Shown: positions 43,220 to 52,984, numbered from the stretch's first letter. The stretch: DNA of 64,000 nucleotides from Sulfurospirillum sp. (GCA_030491005.1 JAKZMJ010000026.1:1-64000), one strand, 5' to 3'. Notes: a model not told the origin generated them from the letters alone. Made by a program: numbers and translations.

Positions 43220-43759
43220 ATGACTTTAAACAAGCAAGATAAAACAATAATAAAAAATTCTATAAGAGATATTAAAGATTTCCCTAAAAAAGGAATAGTT
43301 TATCAAGATATTACTACTTTATTAAATAATAAACAAGCATATCAAATACTAATGAATCATTTAGAACAAAGATATAAAACGTATAATTTAGATTATATCG
43401 TTGGTATTGAAGCTCGTGGTTTTATCTTTGGTGCTGCTTTAGCTGATAGATTAAAAATAGCTTTTGTTCCAATGCGAAAAAAAGGCAAACTTCCAAGTAC
43501 AACTGTTTGTGAAAAATATGAGCTAGAATATGGTTTTGATGAAGTTGAAATACATCTTGATGCTTTTGTTAAAAATTCAAGAGTTTTATTAATTGATGAT
43601 TTATTAGCAACAGGTGGCACAGCAAGTGCAGCTTCTAGGCTTATAAAAAAACTAGATGTTAATTTAGTTGAAATATGTTTTATCATAAATTTATTGTTTT
43701 TTAATTCGCGTGAAAAATTAGAAAAACATACAAATATTTATTCAGTTTTAGATATATAA
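43220..43759 (+). CDS. apt: Adenine phosphoribosyltransferase
   Basis: A 179-residue purine-salvage enzyme making AMP from adenine and PRPP. The start at 43220 is chosen because TAAGGA lies just upstream and the alternative upstream start at 43193 would overlap gmhA by 26 bases. Motifs: GIVYQDIT near the N-terminus, [10 protein letters not shown], and the PRPP loop [17 protein letters not shown] (about 120-136). It is an unrelated passenger in the heptose operon, as is trpB after it. Confidence 0.94.
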   Translation: MTLNKQDKTIIKNSIRDIKDFPKKGIVYQDITTLLNNKQAYQILMNHLEQRYKTYNLDYIVGIEARGFIFGAALADRLKIAFVPMRKKGKLPSTTVCEKYELEYGFDEVEIHLDAFVKNSRVLLIDDLLATGGTASAASRLIKKLDVNLVEICFIINLLFFNSREKLEKHTNIYSVLDI

Positions 43760-43767
43760 GGACAGAT

Positions 43768-44970
43768 ATGTACATACCTAAAAAAAGTATTTTTGATCCA
43801 GATGAGAATGGACATTTTAAAGAATTTGGTGGGCGTTATGTTCCTGAAACTTTAATGCCTATTTTACTTGAACTTGAAGAAGAATATAAAAAATATAGAT
43901 TTGACAAAGTATTTTGGAGAGAAGTAAATGATTTATTAAAAGATTATGTAGGAAGACAAACTCCTTTATATTATGCAAAAAATTTAAGTGATGAAATTGG
44001 TGCAAAGATTTATTTGAAAAGAGAAGATTTAAATCATACAGGAGCTCATAAAATTAATAATGTAATTGCTCAGGGTTTACTAGCAAAAAAGATGGGCAAA
44101 ACAAAGATAATTGCTGAAACAGGTGCAGGTCAACACGGAGTAGCAAGTGCTACCATTGCAGCACTGCTTGGTTTGGAGTGTACTGTTTTTATGGGTGCTA
44201 AAGATGTACAGCGTCAAGAATTAAATGTATTTAGAATGAAACTATTAGGGGCAAAAGTTGTAAGTGTTGAAACAGGTAGTAAAACATTAAAAGATGCTAT
44301 GAATGAAGCTATTAGATTTTGGGTAACAAATGCAAGAGATACTTATTATATAATAGGTACAGTTGCAGGTCCTCATCCTTATCCTATGATGGTAAGAGAT
44401 TTTCAAGCTATTATTGGCTGTGAAGCTAGAGAACAAATCTTACAAAAAGAAAATAGACTTCCTGATTATATTATAGCTTGTATTGGTGGTGGATCAAATG
44501 CTATTGGTATTTTTTCACACTTTTTAGAAGATAAGCAAACTACTTGTATAGGCATTGAAGCAGGGGGCTTAGGAATTGACACTTCTAAACATGGATGCTC
44601 CCTTGCAAAAGGAAAAGCAGGAATATTGCATGGTCAGTGTTCATATCTTTTACAAGATGAAAACGGTCAAGTTTTAGAAGCACATAGCTTTTCTGCTGGT
44701 TTAGATTATCCAGGCATTGGGCCAGAACATAGTTTTCATAAAGAAAATAAAAGTATAAGATATGATTCAATTACAGATAAAGAAGCTTTAGATGCTTTTG
44801 TTTGGTTAAGTCAAAAAGAAGGAATAATTCCTGCTTTTGAAAGCTCACATGCAATAGCTTATTTAAAAAAAGAAAAAGATATGTTTAAAGATAAACTAGT
44901 CATTATTAATTTATCTGGTCGTGGTGATAAAGATATGACTCAAGCAAAAACTCTATTAAATTTTGATTAG
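43768..44970 (+). CDS. trpB: Tryptophan synthase beta chain
   Basis: A 400-residue PLP enzyme that joins indole and serine. The pyridoxal lysine is in HTGAHKINN (about 90-98) and the phosphate-binding loop is [10 protein letters not shown] (about 232-241). It begins [10 protein letters not shown] as in TrpB1-type enzymes. No trpA is in the window, so the alpha partner must be elsewhere. It starts eight bases after apt within the heptose operon, with an AGGA site. Confidence 0.95.
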   Translation: MYIPKKSIFDPDENGHFKEFGGRYVPETLMPILLELEEEYKKYRFDKVFWREVNDLLKDYVGRQTPLYYAKNLSDEIGAKIYLKREDLNHTGAHKINNVIAQGLLAKKMGKTKIIAETGAGQHGVASATIAALLGLECTVFMGAKDVQRQELNVFRMKLLGAKVVSVETGSKTLKDAMNEAIRFWVTNARDTYYIIGTVAGPHPYPMMVRDFQAIIGCEAREQILQKENRLPDYIIACIGGGSNAIGIFSHFLEDKQTTCIGIEAGGLGIDTSKHGCSLAKGKAGILHGQCSYLLQDENGQVLEAHSFSAGLDYPGIGPEHSFHKENKSIRYDSITDKEALDAFVWLSQKEGIIPAFESSHAIAYLKKEKDMFKDKLVIINLSGRGDKDMTQAKTLLNFD

Positions 44971-44978
44971 GAAAAATA

Positions 44979-45656
44979 TTGAAAAATAAATTAAAACAAA
45001 ATTCTGGAAAAATTTTATTTATAGTTGTTGTTACATTTTTCTCTTTTTTAATATATAACTTATATAATGCTCCTGTTAGTGGCATTGAAAATAAATTTAT
45101 TTATTTATTAAAAACTTATGGTTATGTAATTTTATTTGCATGGAGTATTTTAGAAGGTGAGATAGGTTTGATTATGGCAGGTTTACTTGCACATACAGGA
45201 GATATGAATTTATACATTGCTATTTTCATTGCTGGTCTTGGTGGCTTTGCAGGAGATCAAATATATTTTTATATAGGAAGATTTAATAAAACATATGTTT
45301 TTAAAAAATTCAAAGGTCAAAGAAGAAAGTTTGCACTTGCACATGTATTATTAAAAAAATATGGTTGGCCTATAATATTTGCACAAAGATATATGTACGG
45401 TATGAGAACTATCATTCCTATTTCTATAGGATTAACTAGATATTCAAGTAAAACATTTGCGATTATTAATCTAATAAGTGCTTGGTGTTGGGCTGCTATT
45501 ACTATAATACCTGCTTGGTATTTTGGAGAAGAGATTTTAGTACTTTTACATTTATTAAAACAATACTGGTATTTAGCAGTTCCTTTTGCCTTATTTGCTG
45601 GTGGTGGTATGATTTATTATTTTAATAAACTAAGTAGAAAAGAAGATAAAACATAA
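44979..45656 (+). CDS. DedA family membrane protein
   Basis: A 225-residue integral membrane protein starting at TTG eight bases after trpB. The DedA/VTT core is visible as LEGEIGLIMAGLLAH, then GGFAGDQIYFYIGR (about 88-101), and the conserved FAQRYMYGMRTIIPISIGL segment (about 135-153). DedA proteins are thought to move lipids such as undecaprenyl phosphate or phosphatidylethanolamine across the inner membrane. It closes the hldD operon. Confidence 0.88.
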   Translation: MKNKLKQNSGKILFIVVVTFFSFLIYNLYNAPVSGIENKFIYLLKTYGYVILFAWSILEGEIGLIMAGLLAHTGDMNLYIAIFIAGLGGFAGDQIYFYIGRFNKTYVFKKFKGQRRKFALAHVLLKKYGWPIIFAQRYMYGMRTIIPISIGLTRYSSKTFAIINLISAWCWAAITIIPAWYFGEEILVLLHLLKQYWYLAVPFALFAGGGMIYYFNKLSRKEDKT

Positions 45657-45759
45657 AATGTCAAAAAGAACAAGTAATATTATAAGAATTTATAATAATA
45701 AAATTTGTAGATTATCTAACTTTTTGATATACTTCTAGTAAAAAAAATTAGGAATAAAA

Positions 45760-46167
45760 ATGAAAAAAAAATTATTAGTATTGTTTTCCTTATTAGGTTT
45801 AGGTTCACTGCAAGCTGATTTTAAATCTTTAAATACTCTTGAAGTAGTAGAAGCTATGAAAAAAGGCATTGAAGTTATTGATGTACGAAGGCAAGAAGAG
45901 TGGAGTCATTATGGGATAATAAAAGGAAGTCATAAACTTACTTTTTTTGATAATGCTGGAAGATATAATCTAAATAAATGGTTAATAGACTTTAAAAAAA
46001 TTGTTAAAAATAAAAACCAAGCTTTTATCTTAGTGTGTGCTCATGCTAATAGAACTAAATTTATTGGGAAAATATTAAATAAAGAATTTGATTATAAGAA
46101 TGTTTATGAACTTGATGGTGGTATTAATTATGGTTGGATAGACAAAGGGAAAGATGTTATAAAGTAA
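45760..46167 (+). CDS. Exported rhodanese-like protein
   Basis: A 135-residue protein with a signal peptide (about residues 1-19, ending SLQAD). A single rhodanese domain follows, with VIDVRRQEEWSHYGIIKGSHKL (in parts, about 38-60) and the active-site loop LVCAHANRTKF with the persulfide-forming Cys. It probably acts in the periplasm in sulfur transfer or redox work. It stands alone with its own leader after the DedA gene. Confidence 0.88.
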   Translation: MKKKLLVLFSLLGLGSLQADFKSLNTLEVVEAMKKGIEVIDVRRQEEWSHYGIIKGSHKLTFFDNAGRYNLNKWLIDFKKIVKNKNQAFILVCAHANRTKFIGKILNKEFDYKNVYELDGGINYGWIDKGKDVIK

Positions 46168-46183
46168 AAACTTTATAATACTT

Positions 46184-47131
46184 ATGAAAGTTCAGAATAA
46201 CACTCTTAATATTTCTTTAGCTAACAATAAAGTATTAAAAAATATTTTAACTAAAATAGATAATAAAAATCTAAATGCAATACTTAAAAGTAATATTTCT
46301 ATACAAGATATAATTAAAAATTTATTTGTTGATTTAAAAAATGGTACAAAACATAATGTAACAATAGAAAATATTCTAAAAAATTCTGTGGTTTTTAAAA
46401 ACTTTGATTCGTTTTCCAAGTCAATATTAAACTTGATTAATGAAATCAAATCAAATTCACAGTTTAATAAGTTTAAACCTTTGTTAGAAAGTTTGTCAAA
46501 AAATATTCAAGATATTGATGAAAAAAGTTTAAAAGAACTTATAAATAAATCAGGTATTTTTTTAGAATCTAAAATATTAAAACAAAATACAAATAATAAT
46601 AAAACTTTATTAAACAATATAAATACTGATATGAAAACACTTTTATTAAAAATGAAAAGTGAAATCTCAAATAATACAAATACACAAACCAAAGAAATCT
46701 CTAAACAAATTGATAAATTACTCTTTCAAATTGATTATTATCAATTATTATCTTTAACATCAAATAGTCATTATTTATATATTCCTTTTTTGTGGGATGT
46801 ATTAGAAGATGGAAATATTTATATAAAACAAGTTAAAAAAGATAAATTCTATTGTCAGATTAATCTTTGTTTAAAAGATTATGGACAAACTGATCTTTTA
46901 TTAGTTTTATATGATAAGAATAAACTTGACTTAAAAATTAATACAAGCCAAGATGATTTTAAAACATTAGTACAAGAAAATATTCAAACTTTAAAAAAAG
47001 CATTCAATAATACAAACTTAGTTCTTACAAATGTACAAGTTTCAAGCTTAAATATAAATGAAAAAGAAAAGCAATCAGATATATATAAACAAAATGATAA
47101 TTTTGAATTTGGATTTAATATAAAAGCCTAA
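46184..47131 (+). CDS. FliK-like flagellar hook-length control protein
   Basis: A 315-residue, Asn/Lys-rich, low-complexity protein. The N-terminal two thirds are helical without a recognisable domain. The C-terminal region (about 190-300, from YLYIPFLWDVLEDGNIYIK) resembles the compact C-terminal domain of FliK/hook-length control proteins. The next gene, one base downstream, encodes an FlhB C-terminal-domain protein, the natural partner of FliK, which supports the call. No other flagellar genes are adjacent. Confidence is moderate. Confidence 0.5.
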   Translation: MKVQNNTLNISLANNKVLKNILTKIDNKNLNAILKSNISIQDIIKNLFVDLKNGTKHNVTIENILKNSVVFKNFDSFSKSILNLINEIKSNSQFNKFKPLLESLSKNIQDIDEKSLKELINKSGIFLESKILKQNTNNNKTLLNNINTDMKTLLLKMKSEISNNTNTQTKEISKQIDKLLFQIDYYQLLSLTSNSHYLYIPFLWDVLEDGNIYIKQVKKDKFYCQINLCLKDYGQTDLLLVLYDKNKLDLKINTSQDDFKTLVQENIQTLKKAFNNTNLVLTNVQVSSLNINEKEKQSDIYKQNDNFEFGFNIKA

Positions 47132-47132
47132 G

Positions 47133-47414
47133 ATGAAAAAAGATAATATTACAAAAGCAGTAGCATTACAATATGATATAAAAATCAATCAAGCTCCAAA
47201 AGTTATAGCAAAAGGTAAAGGAGATATTGCCAAAAATATCATAAAAATTGCAAAACAAAATAAAATTCCAATACAAAAAGATGAAGACTTAATAGAATTA
47301 TTAAGCCAAATTGATATTGATAAAGAAATTCCTGATACTATGTATCAGGCTGTGTCTGAAATTTTTTCTTTCATTTATGACTTAACAAAGATAAATAATA
47401 AGAATAAAAAATAA
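47133..47414 (+). CDS. FlhB C-terminal domain-like protein (FhlB type)
   Basis: A 93-residue protein equal to the cytosolic C-terminal domain of FlhB/YscU-type export-gate proteins: AVALQYDIKINQAPKVIAKG, then IAKQNKIPIQKDEDLIELL. The autocleavage NPTH motif of true FlhB is replaced by NQAP, so it is probably not self-cleaving. Stand-alone FhlB homologues can partly replace the FlhB C-domain in flagellar export switching. It is co-transcribed with the FliK-like gene. Confidence 0.85.
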   Translation: MKKDNITKAVALQYDIKINQAPKVIAKGKGDIAKNIIKIAKQNKIPIQKDEDLIELLSQIDIDKEIPDTMYQAVSEIFSFIYDLTKINNKNKK

Positions 47415-47467
47415 ACTTGATATAAGATATTTTGTATTATAATTGCTTTCCAAAATAAAGTATATAT

Positions 47468-47914
47468 ATGAATATTAAAATGAATAATTTAGATAAGCCA
47501 CTTTTTATTTTTTTGTTGTTTATTTCTACAATTCTTATAAATACAATTGCATCTATATATTTTAATTCAATAATGCTTTGTGGAGTTTTATTTATAGCTT
47601 TTCTAGTGTGTATTAAAAAGAAGTATTATTATACTTTATCTTTTATTATCTTATCATTTTTATTTATTGAATTAAATAATGGATTTAAAATATTTTCTCT
47701 AACTTTATTGGCATTATTTTTATATACTTTTATAATATCTCACATAAAGCGTTTTATGTCTTTTAGCTTATTTAACCCCTATATTTATATATTTTTATTT
47801 TATTTTTCTATATTTTTAATATGGTCTGTAATTTATGAGATAAATGCAAATTTAGTTATAATATTTTTAATAAATATTCTTATTGATTTTTTAGTTTTTG
47901 GACTTTTAATTTGA
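47468..47914 (+). CDS. MreD-like membrane protein
   Basis: A 148-residue protein with about five hydrophobic segments and little else. Its place directly before the PBP2 gene, overlapping it, and its size fit the rod-shape protein MreD of the elongasome, but no diagnostic motif is seen. A TATAAT box at 47438-47443 provides a likely promoter. A second in-frame ATG at 47480 could also be the start. Confidence 0.5.
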   Translation: MNIKMNNLDKPLFIFLLFISTILINTIASIYFNSIMLCGVLFIAFLVCIKKKYYYTLSFIILSFLFIELNNGFKIFSLTLLALFLYTFIISHIKRFMSFSLFNPYIYIFLFYFSIFLIWSVIYEINANLVIIFLINILIDFLVFGLLI

Positions 47915-49683
47915 AGAGATTAAATATATTATTAGTATTTATAATTATTATTATAATAACATTATTAATTAGAGTGTATTTTTTAAGCATTAAATCAAAT
48001 ACATATTATGAAGAATTATCAAAACAAAATTATATAAAAAGAATATATAAAATACCAAATAGAGGTATAATAAAAGATAGAAATGGTATCGCTTTAGCTA
48101 TGAATAATCTTGGCTTTTCTATAACAGTAGAACCTCATTTAAGAACAAGTAAAAATAAACATAAGTTAGAGAAAATCATTACTTTAATTAACAAGCACTT
48201 TCCTAAATACGAAAAGAAAAAACTACAAAAAGTATATAAAAAACTTGATTCTGCTTATAGGCATGATTTCGTTAAACTTGTTGATTATATTTCATATGAT
48301 GATTTTTTTTCAAAATATACTTTATTTAATTCTATTGAAAATATCAAAATAAAATCAGCTGTAAAAAGAATATATCCTTTTAAAAATATAGCTTCTCATG
48401 TTATAGGTTATGTAGGAAAATCTTCAAGAGAAGATAACAATAAAAATAAATTTTCTAAATATAGTGGTATTATAGGTAAAAATGGTTTAGAAAAATTTTA
48501 TAATAACAAACTACAAGGAAAGCTAGGTTTTAAAGATGTCAAAGTTAATGCTTTAAATAAAGAAATTGAAATTTTAAAACAAGTTAAACCTTTGATTAAT
48601 AATAATCTACATACAACTCTTGATATAAGATTACAAAAATATGTGCAAAGTCTCTTTAAAGATAAAAGTGGTGCAGTTATTATAATGGATGCTAATAATG
48701 GAGAGATATTAAGTGCAGCTTCTTTTCCTGAGTTTGATAATAATATATTTGTAGATGGAATTTCTGTTAAAAATTGGAATATTATGAAAGATGATTTTAA
48801 TCATCCATTTACTAATAAATTAATTAATGGTCTTTATCCACCTGGTTCTGTTATTAAGATGGGTGTTGCTCTTTCTTATTTAGAAAATAATGTAAAAACT
48901 AACTTTACTATTTATGATACTGGTTCTTTACTTCTTGGAAAAAGATATTTTAGATGTTGGAAGCATAAAGGACATGGTAAAGTAGGATTTAGAAAAGCTA
49001 TTAGAGAAAGTTGTGATGATTTTTTTTATAAAGGTAGTTTAAAAGTTGGAATAAATAAGATATCAAAAACTTTAGATAAATATGGTATTGGTCATATAAC
49101 AGGAGTTGATTTACCAAATGAATTTGTAGGTTCAAACCCAAATAAAAACTGGAAGCATTCAAAATATAAACAACCATGGTATATAGGTGAGACAGTTATT
49201 ACATCTATTGGACAAGGTTATATGCTTGTAACTCCTATGCAAATAGCAAGATATACAGCATTATTAGCCACAAGTAAGTTGCCAAAACCTCACTTTTCAA
49301 AAGACAATTATGAAGAGCCCAAAAATGTCAAAATCAATAAACTTCATCTTAATATAATACGAAAAGGTATGTATGATGTTATAAATCACCCCAAAGGTAC
49401 AGCTAATTATTATGTAAATTCATCTATAACATTAGCAGGTAAAACAGGTACTGCTCAAGTGGTATCTATTCCACAATCTGAGAAAAAAAGAATGAAAGAG
49501 CATGAATTGGCTTATTATAAAAGATCTCATGCTTGGATTACAACTTATGGACCTTATACTAATCCACAATATGTAGTTACAATTGTAGTTGAACATGGGG
49601 GTCATGGTGGACAAGCAGCTGGTTCTATGATTACCAAAATTTATGACAAACTTCAAGAATTTGGCTATATTCAAAATAAGTAA
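47911..49683 (+). CDS. mrdA: Penicillin-binding protein 2 (elongasome transpeptidase)
   Basis: A 590-residue class B PBP starting at TTG and overlapping the previous stop. One N-terminal membrane anchor (about 5-25) is followed by the PBP dimer domain (RGIIKDRNGIALA, about 53-65). The transpeptidase has the Ser-x2-Lys motif in YPPGSVIKMGV (Ser about 312), the second motif region ESCDDFFY (SxD in place of SxN) and KTG in LAGKTGTAQV (about 511). It crosslinks lateral-wall peptidoglycan with RodA and MreCD. Confidence 0.93.
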   Translation: MKRLNILLVFIIIIIITLLIRVYFLSIKSNTYYEELSKQNYIKRIYKIPNRGIIKDRNGIALAMNNLGFSITVEPHLRTSKNKHKLEKIITLINKHFPKYEKKKLQKVYKKLDSAYRHDFVKLVDYISYDDFFSKYTLFNSIENIKIKSAVKRIYPFKNIASHVIGYVGKSSREDNNKNKFSKYSGIIGKNGLEKFYNNKLQGKLGFKDVKVNALNKEIEILKQVKPLINNNLHTTLDIRLQKYVQSLFKDKSGAVIIMDANNGEILSAASFPEFDNNIFVDGISVKNWNIMKDDFNHPFTNKLINGLYPPGSVIKMGVALSYLENNVKTNFTIYDTGSLLLGKRYFRCWKHKGHGKVGFRKAIRESCDDFFYKGSLKVGINKISKTLDKYGIGHITGVDLPNEFVGSNPNKNWKHSKYKQPWYIGETVITSIGQGYMLVTPMQIARYTALLATSKLPKPHFSKDNYEEPKNVKINKLHLNIIRKGMYDVINHPKGTANYYVNSSITLAGKTGTAQVVSIPQSEKKRMKEHELAYYKRSHAWITTYGPYTNPQYVVTIVVEHGGHGGQAAGSMITKIYDKLQEFGYIQNK

Positions 49684-49709
49684 GTAAATATTGTTTGATA
49701 AATAAATTA

Positions 49710-49718
49710 TGTTATAAT
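49710..49718 (+). promoter_or_regulatory. Extended -10 promoter before the epimerase gene
   Basis: TGTTATAAT lies 27 nt before the ATG at 49745, matching other promoters in the window. It is followed by CCTTAAAAAAAGG, a small hairpin in the 5' leader. Confidence 0.5.
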
Positions 49719-49744
49719 CCTTAAAAAAAGGATAATCTTAATAA

Positions 49745-50740
49745 ATGAAGATTTTAATAACTGGAACAGCAGGTTTTATTGGCTATCATTTGGCAAAAAA
49801 GCTATTAGATCAAGGTCATGAAGTAATTGGGCTTGATAATATAAATGATTATTATGATGTCAATTTAAAATATGCTAGACTAGAAAATCTTGGAATAAAC
49901 AAAGAAAATATCAAAGACGATATCTTAGCTAAGTCTATAAAATATAAAAATCATAAATTTATAAAAACAAATCTTGAAAATGATAAGGTACTAAATGCAC
50001 TTTTTGAAACACAAAATTTTGATTGTGTATGTAATTTAGCAGCACAAGCAGGTGTTAGGTACAGTATAGAAAATCCACATGCTTATATAAAAAGTAATAT
50101 CGTTGGGTTTATGAATATACTAGAAGCTTGTAGAAATTTTGATGTTAAAAACTTATCTTATGCCTCTTCATCTTCTGTATATGGATTAAATAAATCTCAA
50201 CCATTTAAAACTACGCATATAACAGATACACCTATTTCATTATATGCAGCTACAAAAAAATCAAATGAACTTATGGCTCATACTTATTCACATCTTTATG
50301 GTTTAAGCACTACAGGATTGCGATTCTTTACTGTTTATGGACCTTATGGTCGCCCTGATATGGCTCCTATGTTGTTTGCAGATGCTATATTAAATAATAG
50401 AGAAATAAAGGTTTTTAATCAAGGAGATATGAGTAGAGATTTTACTTATATAGATGATATAATAGATGGAATTATTAAAGTAATACATAAGCCAAGTAAG
50501 TATAATATTTACAATATCGGAAACAATGCCCCTGTAAAGTTAATGGATTTTATAGAGATTCTAGAAAATGCACTAGGTAAAAAAGCAAAGAAAAACTTTA
50601 TGCCTATGCAAGATGGCGATGTAAAATCAACTTTTGCAGATGTTAGTGGATTAATAAAAGATTTTGATTATAAACCAAATACTAAATTAACTGATGGAAT
50701 AGGGCAGTTTGTGAAGTGGTATAAAGAGTTTTATAATTAA
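49745..50740 (+). CDS. NAD-dependent sugar epimerase (UDP-glucuronate 4-epimerase type)
   Basis: A 331-residue extended SDR. The NAD motif is ITGTAGFIGYHLAK (about 4-17), the family-typical LDNINDYYDVNLKYARL follows (about 31-47), and the catalytic residues are in SSSSVYG and YAATKKSNE (Tyr-x3-Lys). This pattern is that of UDP-glucuronate 4-epimerases of capsule and O-antigen clusters, giving UDP-galacturonate. It is the first gene of the glycan locus. Its last 77 bp (50656-50732) are repeated downstream at 51624-51700. Confidence 0.85.
   Translation: MKILITGTAGFIGYHLAKKLLDQGHEVIGLDNINDYYDVNLKYARLENLGINKENIKDDILAKSIKYKNHKFIKTNLENDKVLNALFETQNFDCVCNLAAQAGVRYSIENPHAYIKSNIVGFMNILEACRNFDVKNLSYASSSSVYGLNKSQPFKTTHITDTPISLYAATKKSNELMAHTYSHLYGLSTTGLRFFTVYGPYGRPDMAPMLFADAILNNREIKVFNQGDMSRDFTYIDDIIDGIIKVIHKPSKYNIYNIGNNAPVKLMDFIEILENALGKKAKKNFMPMQDGDVKSTFADVSGLIKDFDYKPNTKLTDGIGQFVKWYKEFYN
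50656..50732 (+). repeat. Direct repeat, left copy (3' end of epimerase gene)
   Basis: 77 bp matching 51624-51700 with about five mismatches. It is the coding 3' end of the epimerase gene, and with its right copy it brackets the MNT-HEPN module. Confidence 0.9.
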
Positions 50741-50898
50741 AACAAATATCTCATTATGTTATACTTATGTATATATTAAATTTAGAGTTAAATTATGATA
50801 GTTTTAGAATAAAAAGAATATTGATTTTAATGAGATTGAAAGATTTTTTTTATCTTTTTAAAGATATACTATAGAAGAGATGAGTAATTGGAGCTAGT

Positions 50899-51237
50899 AT
50901 GATAAATATCGAAGAATTAAAACCACAAATCATAAAAGCACTTATGCCTTTAAAGCCTAACAAAATCATACTTTTTGGTTCGTATGCTTATGGTACACCA
51001 AATGAAGATAGTGATATAGATTTGTTTTTATTAAAAGATGATTTAACTATTGAGAATACAAGAAAATATGAAAGAGAAGCTGGAAAAAGACTTTTAAATT
51101 TACAGTTAAAATATAAAACAAATGGCATAGATATATTATCTGCTCCTACAGCATATATCAAAAAAAAAGAAGATTATTTCTATAAAGTTGATATTTTACA
51201 AAATGGTAAGGTGTGGTATGAACAAGCAATTAGCTAA
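50899..51237 (+). CDS. MNT-type minimal nucleotidyltransferase (antitoxin-like)
   Basis: A 112-residue protein of the Pol beta-like minimal nucleotidyltransferase family. The active-site motif GS-x10-DxD is complete: Gly27-Ser28 in LFGSYAYGT and Asp39/Asp41 in DSDIDLFLL. In HEPN/MNT toxin-antitoxin pairs, this subunit neutralises HEPN by nucleotidylation. The next gene overlaps it by 20 bases and encodes the HEPN partner. A GGAG site precedes the ATG. A broken paralogue lies at 59992. Confidence 0.88.
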   Translation: MINIEELKPQIIKALMPLKPNKIILFGSYAYGTPNEDSDIDLFLLKDDLTIENTRKYEREAGKRLLNLQLKYKTNGIDILSAPTAYIKKKEDYFYKVDILQNGKVWYEQAIS

Positions 51238-51619
51238 AGAATGGCTTAGAAAAGCTTGGCATAATCTATCAACAGCACAACTATTGTATAAAGCAGAACA
51301 CTATACAGATATTATTGCTGTAGAATTACACTATGCCGTTGAAAAAATACTAAAATCATTTTTAGCTTATGAAAATAAAAAAATACCAAAAACACATGCT
51401 CTAGTAGAAATATCAAAAGAAATAACTTCATATATTAAATTATCTGATGAGTTAGAATTACTACAGCAAATCTCAAAATATCATATTGAAGAATCATATC
51501 CTATCTTTGATAGGGCTTTACCCAAACGAGAAGAGATAAAAGAAGTATTAGGCTTTACGGAAGCTTTATTTGAAAAAGTTTGCAAAATATTGGATATAAA
51601 TAAAGAAGAGTTAGTATGA
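51218..51619 (+). CDS. HEPN-domain protein (toxin-like partner of MNT)
   Basis: A 133-residue helical protein; the start at 51218 is chosen because homology to the remnant at 63518 begins at MNKQLAKEWLRKA. The HEPN core is visible as YTDIIAVELHYAVEKILKSFLAYE (in parts, about 35-58) and the following HALVEI. HEPN proteins of this type are often RNases inhibited by MNT partners. A clear Rx4-6H motif was not identified, so RNase activity is unsure. The gene overlaps the MNT gene. Confidence 0.82.
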   Translation: MNKQLAKEWLRKAWHNLSTAQLLYKAEHYTDIIAVELHYAVEKILKSFLAYENKKIPKTHALVEISKEITSYIKLSDELELLQQISKYHIEESYPIFDRALPKREEIKEVLGFTEALFEKVCKILDINKEELV

Positions 51620-51732
51620 GCAAAAAAGATTTTGACTATAAACCAAATACTAAGTTAGTTGATGGAATAGGGCAGTTTGTGAAGTGGTATAAAGAGTTTT
51701 GTAAAATCAATAAGGAAGAAAATAAATGCTAA
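51616..51732 (+). pseudogene. Duplicated 3' fragment of the epimerase gene
   Basis: A 38-codon reading frame beginning with ATG inside the end of the HEPN gene and reading FDYKPNTKLVDGIGQFVKWY, the same as the epimerase C-terminus. Positions 51624-51700 are the right copy of the 77-bp direct repeat. It is a leftover of module insertion or duplication and unlikely to be functional. Confidence 0.88.
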
Positions 51733-51775
51733 ATAATTTTTTTGTAAATTTAATCTATAAGTATAGGTTTTTTAT

Positions 51776-52981
51776 ATGAGTGATATTTTAAATTTGATAG
51801 GTAGAAATAAAGAATTATTTAAAAATGATATTAGTAAGTATGATTTAGAATTAAAACAAATTATACAAAATTCATCTTTTTTAGTGCTTGGTGGAGCTGG
51901 GTCAATTGGTCAAGCTGTTACAAAAGAAATATTTAAAAGAAATCCTAAAAAACTTCATGTGGTGGATATAAGTGAAAATAATATGGTTGAGCTTGTGCGT
52001 GATATTAGGTCTTCCTTTGGATATATTGATGGTGATTTTAAAACATTTGCCCTAGATATTGGAAGTCTAGAATATGATTCTTTTATAAAAAATGATGGTA
52101 AATATGACTATGTTTTAAATTTATCAGCCTTAAAGCATGTTAGAAGTGAAAAAGATCCGTTTACTTTAATGAGAATGATTGAGACCAATATATTTAATAC
52201 TGATAAAACTTTAGAGCAATCAATTAATAATGGTGTTAAGAAATATTTTTGTGTTTCAACCGATAAAGCCGCTAACCCTGTTAATATGATGGGTGCAAGT
52301 AAAAAAATTATGGAAATGTTTGTAATGAGACGTTCTTTAAAAATAAAAGTATCTATGGCTAGATTTGCTAATGTTGCTTTTTCTGATGGCTCATTATTAT
52401 ATGGATTCAATCAAAGAATTCAGAAAAAACAAGCCATTGTTGCACCAAATGATATAAAAAGATATTTTGTTACACCTCAAGAATCTGGAGAATTATGCTT
52501 AATGTCTTGTATATTTGGAGAAAATAGAGATATCTATTTCCCTAAATTAAGTGAGGATTTGCATCTTATTTCTTTTGCAGATATTTCTCTTATATATCTT
52601 AAAAATTTAGGATATGAGCCATATTTATGTAAAGATGAAAATGAAGCAAGAGAGTTTTTTAGTAAAAAGACAATATCAAAAAGCAACAAATTAAAACTAT
52701 GGCCTTGTTTGTTTTCTTCAAGTGATACAACAGGTGAAAAAGATTTTGAAGAGTTTTTTACTACAAATGAAATACTAGATATGAGTAGATTTGAAAATTT
52801 AGGTGTCATTAAAAATAAAGCAATTTTTAACGAAGATAAATTAAATCATTTTAAAAATCAAATTAAAGCCTTTAAAAAAAAATTATCTTGGTCAAAAGAA
52901 GAAATATTAAAAGAGTTTTTTGAAATGATTCCAGATTTTGGACATAAAGAAACTGGTAAATATCTTGATGGAAAAATGTAA
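51776..52981 (+). CDS. legB: UDP-GlcNAc 4,6-dehydratase-like enzyme (LegB type)
   Basis: A 401-residue SDR of the polysaccharide biosynthesis (CapD/FlaA1) group. The NAD motif is LVLGGAGSIGQAVTKEI (about 36-52), LSALKHVRSEKDP follows (about 119-131), and CVSTDKAANPVNMMGASKK carries the catalytic residues. In the legionaminic acid pathway, LegB acts on the activated GlcNAc donor before LegC. The legC-neuD-neuB-neuC genes downstream support that role; PseB/capsule dehydratase is the alternative. Confidence 0.85.
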   Translation: MSDILNLIGRNKELFKNDISKYDLELKQIIQNSSFLVLGGAGSIGQAVTKEIFKRNPKKLHVVDISENNMVELVRDIRSSFGYIDGDFKTFALDIGSLEYDSFIKNDGKYDYVLNLSALKHVRSEKDPFTLMRMIETNIFNTDKTLEQSINNGVKKYFCVSTDKAANPVNMMGASKKIMEMFVMRRSLKIKVSMARFANVAFSDGSLLYGFNQRIQKKQAIVAPNDIKRYFVTPQESGELCLMSCIFGENRDIYFPKLSEDLHLISFADISLIYLKNLGYEPYLCKDENEAREFFSKKTISKSNKLKLWPCLFSSSDTTGEKDFEEFFTTNEILDMSRFENLGVIKNKAIFNEDKLNHFKNQIKAFKKKLSWSKEEILKEFFEMIPDFGHKETGKYLDGKM

Positions 52982-52984
52982 AGT

